Origin: Chondrus crispus
Taxonomy: Eukaryota; Rhodophyta; Florideophyceae; Gigartinales; Gigartinaceae
DNA length: 64,000 nt
NCBI RefSeq assembly: GCF_000350225.1
Contig: NW_005179093.1
Coordinates: 1 to 64,000, forward strand
Direction: 5' to 3'
Shown: positions 60,785 through 64,000 of the stretch, piece after piece
Layout of the letters: each line of letters begins with the position of its first letter
Numbering within the stretch: the stretch's first letter is position 1
Notes under the pieces: generated by a model
Database searches by the model: none
Seen by the model: only the letters and a program-made list of their open reading frames with translations
What the model was told of the DNA's origin: nothing
Made by a program: the position numbers and the translations under genes

Positions 60785-61099
60785 GAACGGAGCAGACGTA
60801 GAATTGGAGTAAGGCGTATCTATAGCTTGGTGGGGTGAGAAGAGGCTCAGGGGGAGGGGCACAGAGGAGGAGGCGGCCATCGTCACGAGGTTGGGGAATG
60901 CCATGAGGGAGATCCAAGCCAAGGACGAGAAGGGATTATTGGATGCTGTTATCGTTAACGATCAGTTTGAGAAAGCGTACGCAGAGCTTAAGGAGCTAAT
61001 CAAAGGCGATGTGGAAGAAGCGATGAAGGCGCAGGCGTGAGAACGGGGCAGACGTAGAATTGGAGTAAGGCGTATCTATAGCTTGGTAGGGTGTCTCTG
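60576..61099 (+). repeat. Direct tandem duplication (261-bp unit) of the kinase 3' end
   Basis: Copy 1 is 60576-60836 and copy 2 60837-61099, from GAGAAGAGGCTCAGGG to GGCGTATCTATAGCTTGGT. Copy 2 lacks the palindromic change and differs otherwise at few positions. Confidence 0.93.
60837..61040 (+). pseudogene. Second copy of the guanylate kinase C-terminus
   Basis: Reads in one frame from EKRLRGRGTEEEAAIVTRLG through AMREIQAKDEKGLLDAVIVN to DVEEAMKAQA and TGA 61038. This is the intact version of the kinase tail that is frameshifted in copy 1. It has no start and no P-loop, so it cannot act alone. Confidence 0.85.
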
Positions 61100-61180
61100 G
61101 AAGGGGGAAGTATAATTTTAACTTTTCGAGGTTTCCGCTTTGTGAGGGAATTCATCTTTGTAGATACCATACTGTAGCAG

Positions 61181-61413
61181 ACTTGCGTGCGCTCTTCTGG
61201 ACGAGCAACTCGAAGAAGCGTATCGTCCTTTGAATGAAAACTACGTTGAGGACGGAGATGCTATGTTCCGCTTTGATTATTCCCGGGAGTTTTTGAGGTG
61301 GGCTTTGCTTCCACCCGGATGGCATCCAACTTGGCATGTGGGCGTCCGTGTCAAGTCCAATAAGAAACTCGTAGCCTTTATTACGGCTGTCCCAGCGACC
61401 TGGCGTGTTCAAA
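61181..61413 (+). pseudogene. N-myristoyltransferase fragment
   Basis: After a possible acceptor (TGTAGCAG, 61180) the frame reads [20 protein letters not shown], then [20 protein letters not shown] and [20 protein letters not shown]. This is the conserved N-terminal block of N-myristoyltransferase, which binds myristoyl-CoA. Homology stops at ATWRVQ, where the antisense aldo/keto reductase begins (about 61413). It is a single-exon-sized piece and cannot be functional. Confidence 0.88.
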
Positions 61414-61744
61414 TGGATTCCACCAGCTAAGGGACTGTAGGCAAGAAGAGGCATTTTTGCGTTCGATGGGGCACATGCTTCAGCCAAATGAGCCTCAAAG
61501 TCTCGATATATTAAACTGTAGTTGTTCTGGACAGAGACCGGTGCCGCCGCACCAAGTCTGCGTGCTACGGCATCGGACTGAGCCACTCCCCACGCTGTTT
61601 CATTGCTCAGCCCGTAGTTACGTACCTTTCCTTCTCTGATCAACTCATCCATAGCGGACACCTGTACCTCAAACGAGACACTCGAACGCTCCTTCGAAAA
61701 GTCATAAGCACCGGCACCGAACATCGGGACATACCGCCTTGTAG
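61413..61744 (-). pseudogene. Aldo/keto reductase, second exon, cut at its 3' end
   Basis: From a likely acceptor (ACGAG|CT, 61744) the frame reads RRYVPMFGAGAYDFSKERSS, then MDELIREGKVRNYGLSNETA and SVQNNYSLIYRDFEAHLAEA to [11 protein letters not shown]. These are the central motifs of Tas-type aldo/keto reductases. After GGI the expected C-terminal third is replaced by sequence antisense to N-myristoyltransferase. The NADPH-binding C-terminal part is therefore missing. Confidence 0.85.
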
Positions 61745-62867
61745 CTCGTTTTACCGGGCGTGTAACCGAGTTTCTTCCGCCTCATACAGCCACGCATTTC
61801 GCACACATCTGTGACTCTCGAGGTGTACATCGATCTGGTCCCGCTGATATGAAAAACGCCACGCTGCTTATCGCGATTCCACTTGCTTCCCGTTCCCACG
61901 GGCAGGCCTATGTCCAAAATTCAGGATACACTTACCACGCAAATAAACTCGTTTCCACTCTCTCACCCTCTTCGAGCTAGCATGCGGTGAACTGGCTTTC
62001 TCGACGACTGACTGCTTGAGTTGGATTATTCTGTGGGGACACGATAGGCCATACCATTATCAGTTTCCGAGAGACTGATTAGGGTGGAGTAGTGCTACAC
62101 AAAATAATACGTGTGCGTCTTGTCGAATCCTGAAAGAATGCAAAGACATGAGAAACTCTAAAACTCACTTCAACTGCTGCCAACTTGTATCGCGTAGTGC
62201 TGTTGCAGTGGCGTTATAGCGGACACTTACTTTCAGTTTGGCAAGGCAGTAAACCAAATTGCTCATCTGTTTCGCATAGTTTCGACATCGCCTGCGATTG
62301 AATCGATAACGAGTAGCACTCGGTGAATTTAGACCTGTAGAAAAGACCATATATGGTGAGAGATCGTTCGCACAAAGGCTTCAGCCCTTTGCTATTCAAA
62401 TTACATACCAGTAATTGTCTTGAAGCGCAACAGTTTTTCTTCCGAGAATGATCTCCCGCGACAATATCACAAGTGCAACTTTCAATGCCATGAACCCTAG
62501 TTAACTTCACGAGATGGATATCCGATCCTGAAAAGACTTTTCTTTGCAAATTCAGACGCACTTCCTAGATCTCCATACACCGTGACCCTGTAAGCGCTCT
62601 GAAGCGAACCCTTGCTGTTTCTTTCCCTTCTCTTTCATGAGAGAAAGCCCTAATTCAGACGATCTGTCATGCTCTCCGACAGAAATCGATAACAACATGA
62701 AACTCTTCCATTCTTAGCACGATTGTCGGCCACAAATAGCAGCAGATCTCAAGCTCTGTGATAGGGTTTCTTTTGCATGTCCGCGTGACTCGTCAGGCGG
62801 GTGGACCATGATCATACATTCCGTTCCAGTCAGAAGTATAGTTTCTGATCTTGCTTCTTTTTCGTAC
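61745..62867 (-). other. 1.1-kb intron (or insertion) in the aldo/keto reductase
   Basis: The donor CTGCAG|GTACGAAAAAG at 62867 and the acceptor at 61745 fit GT-AG and keep the frame HWPA-T-RRYVP. It is ten times longer than the kinase intron, so it may contain an unrecognised insertion. No supported ORF inside. Confidence 0.55.
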
Positions 62868-63290
62868 CTGCAGGCCAGTGAATCTGCAGCAAATCGATGT
62901 AATTTGTTCCTAATCTGGACAGGATGCCATCTACAGTCTCCCTGATGTTGGTTCTATCCACTCTCCGATCCTCACCTCGTATCCAAGAAAACACACGACC
63001 GGGTGCCGCGCCTCCTGCAACCTTCGAGCAGAGTACGAGTTTTTCCCTGAATGGCGCACCACCTCGTTCCTTTATCCATGAGTTAATATATTTTTCCGTT
63101 CGACCGAAAGAGTCTTTTGTTGGCGGAACCGGGTACATCTCGGCGCAGTCGATTCCAATCACACCTCTCTCGAAGGCATGGTGAAGCTGATCGTGAGCGT
63201 CGCTTTCTGAATTTTGATGGCCCCAGGTCATCGTACCTAGACATACTTCAGTAAGAATGAGGTCGGAGTTTCCAACGCAGCGTTTTCCAG
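62868..63290 (-). pseudogene. Aldo/keto reductase, N-terminal exon
   Basis: GKRCVGNSDLILTEVCLGTM, TWGHQNSESDAHDQLHHAFE, then GVIGIDCAEMYPVPPTKDSF with the catalytic-type Asp and Tyr, LVLCSKVAGG with the catalytic Lys, and TNYIDLLQIHWPA with the His. All four residues of the D-Y-K-H tetrad are present. The true start is upstream, probably across another intron; the open frame continues to 63501 but residues before GKRC do not look like the family. Sense is opposite to the N-myristoyltransferase and kinase pieces. Confidence 0.85.
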
Positions 63291-64000
63291 GTCTACGCTG
63301 CCGTCTGATTTGCTGGTGTTTACGCCCTCGACAGCTATCATTCGCGTACTGTTTCAGGAGCGAGGAGAAGCGACATCGGCTCTCTTTCTGAAAAGCGGAG
63401 ACGATGACACATAATTTTGGCGGATGGTCGGAAAAGAATGCGAAGTGACAAATGGCGCGGCCTTTGTCATTTTGTAGAAGGGCTCTGAAACGTTGCTCCA
63501 AAGTTCGTCAGTGAAGCTTTTAAGTTCGCAACAGCTCTGTGTCGCTGAAATTCAAAAGGCTGATAGGTGTCTCTTGTCCTGCTCAAGTAAGACATCGAAC
63601 AAGAAGGCAACTATGACACAGTCCCCAGGGTACCGTATATCGGTGGGACGCTTGCGATCGGCCTTGAGTTCTGCGCGTTCGAACTCGAGACGGGCCTTGG
63701 CGGCCATTAGCCTGAGGCGCTCGGCCTCTACGCGTGCCTTTCGCGCACGCTCCTTGCGCTGCTCGGGGGATTCAGACGACTCGGAGGATTCGGGGATGTG
63801 AGGGAGCTGGGATGGGAGGGGGGTCTGCTCCTCCTTTGCGACGCAGATGGGGGGGCGCCGCACGACGGCGCGATGCGGGCGCCGGAGTCATCGTTTTTGA
63901 TCTGCTCATCGTTTGCGTACAGATGCTGGCGGAGAAAAGTTTGCCTGGAGACAAAAGTTGTAGTACAGCTCTGTGCCTTCGCTTTTTGTGTGGACAAAAG
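63291..64000. other. Right end of window; possible charged coiled-coil exon
   Basis: On the minus strand 63863-63552 encodes EQRKERARKARVEAERLRLM and more Arg/Glu-rich helix, which could be an exon or 5' part of a gene extending off the window. Nothing else is recognised. Confidence 0.3.

Noticed and set aside
61152..61412. C-terminal third of the aldo/keto reductase reading frame
   Set aside because: The opposite strand here is a clear N-myristoyltransferase block; the reductase-strand reading is not family-like.

Overview
This is eukaryotic nuclear DNA. It contains Ty1/copia and Ty3/gypsy-chromovirus LTR retrotransposons, Mutator-like, pogo/Tigger-like and CACTA-like DNA transposons, and pieces of conserved eukaryotic genes (a UBE2H-type ubiquitin-conjugating enzyme, guanylate kinase, N-myristoyltransferase and an aldo/keto reductase). 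One GT-AG intron has a TACTAAC branch-point-like site. I cannot fix the species. A repeat-rich alga, perhaps a red macroalga, is my best guess, with fungus or oomycete as alternatives. No prokaryotic operon, CRISPR array, tRNA or rRNA gene was seen.

Layout. 1-1410 is the 3' end of a host-type gene, followed by noncoding DNA to about 5 kb. From 5 to 45.6 kb almost everything is a set of nested insertions whose edges can be read from target-site duplications (TSDs). A MULE (5046-26960, TSD TTTAAAAAA) contains Copia-A (5419-23611, TSD CTGCC), which contains the chromovirus Gypsy-1 (8019-19273, TSD AGCGT). Next to it, Copia-B (27012-45555, TSD GTGAG) holds in its 5' LTR a solo Copia-A LTR (27116-27566, TSD GTCGG) and the pogo-like element Pogo-1 (27587-39838, TSD TA). 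A solo Gypsy-2-family LTR (40738-41317, TSD GTCAG) sits in its gag. Pogo-1 is split by an unclassified 9.8-kb element, here called X (28819-38659), which itself carries a solo Gypsy-1 LTR (32628-33393, TSD GTATG). In most cases, removing the insert and one TSD copy restores the reading frame or the exact LTR length of the host element.

45.6-49.5 kb holds decayed Tigger-like transposases. 49549-53335 is a truncated second chromovirus (Gypsy-2). 53.8-54.7 kb is a 219-bp tandem repeat. 55192-59160 is a long intact ORF resembling tnp2/CACTA transposases. 59.9-63.5 kb contains shuffled housekeeping-gene pieces: an E2 exon joined in frame to guanylate kinase, a tandem copy of the kinase 3' end, and an aldo/keto reductase whose 3' end runs into an antisense N-myristoyltransferase fragment.

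Most notable points: (1) element X carries three unrecognised ORFs, a five-unit array of 65-bp hairpin repeats and short terminal inverted repeats, but no transposase I recognise; (2) both chromoviruses carry a related long ORF antisense to gag-pol, between the chromodomain end of pol and the 3' LTR; (3) several spacer-less perfect palindromes (20-66 bp) sit inside old coding sequence and look like fold-back mutations; (4) both Copia families have a small ORF joined in frame to gag across a single stop codon.
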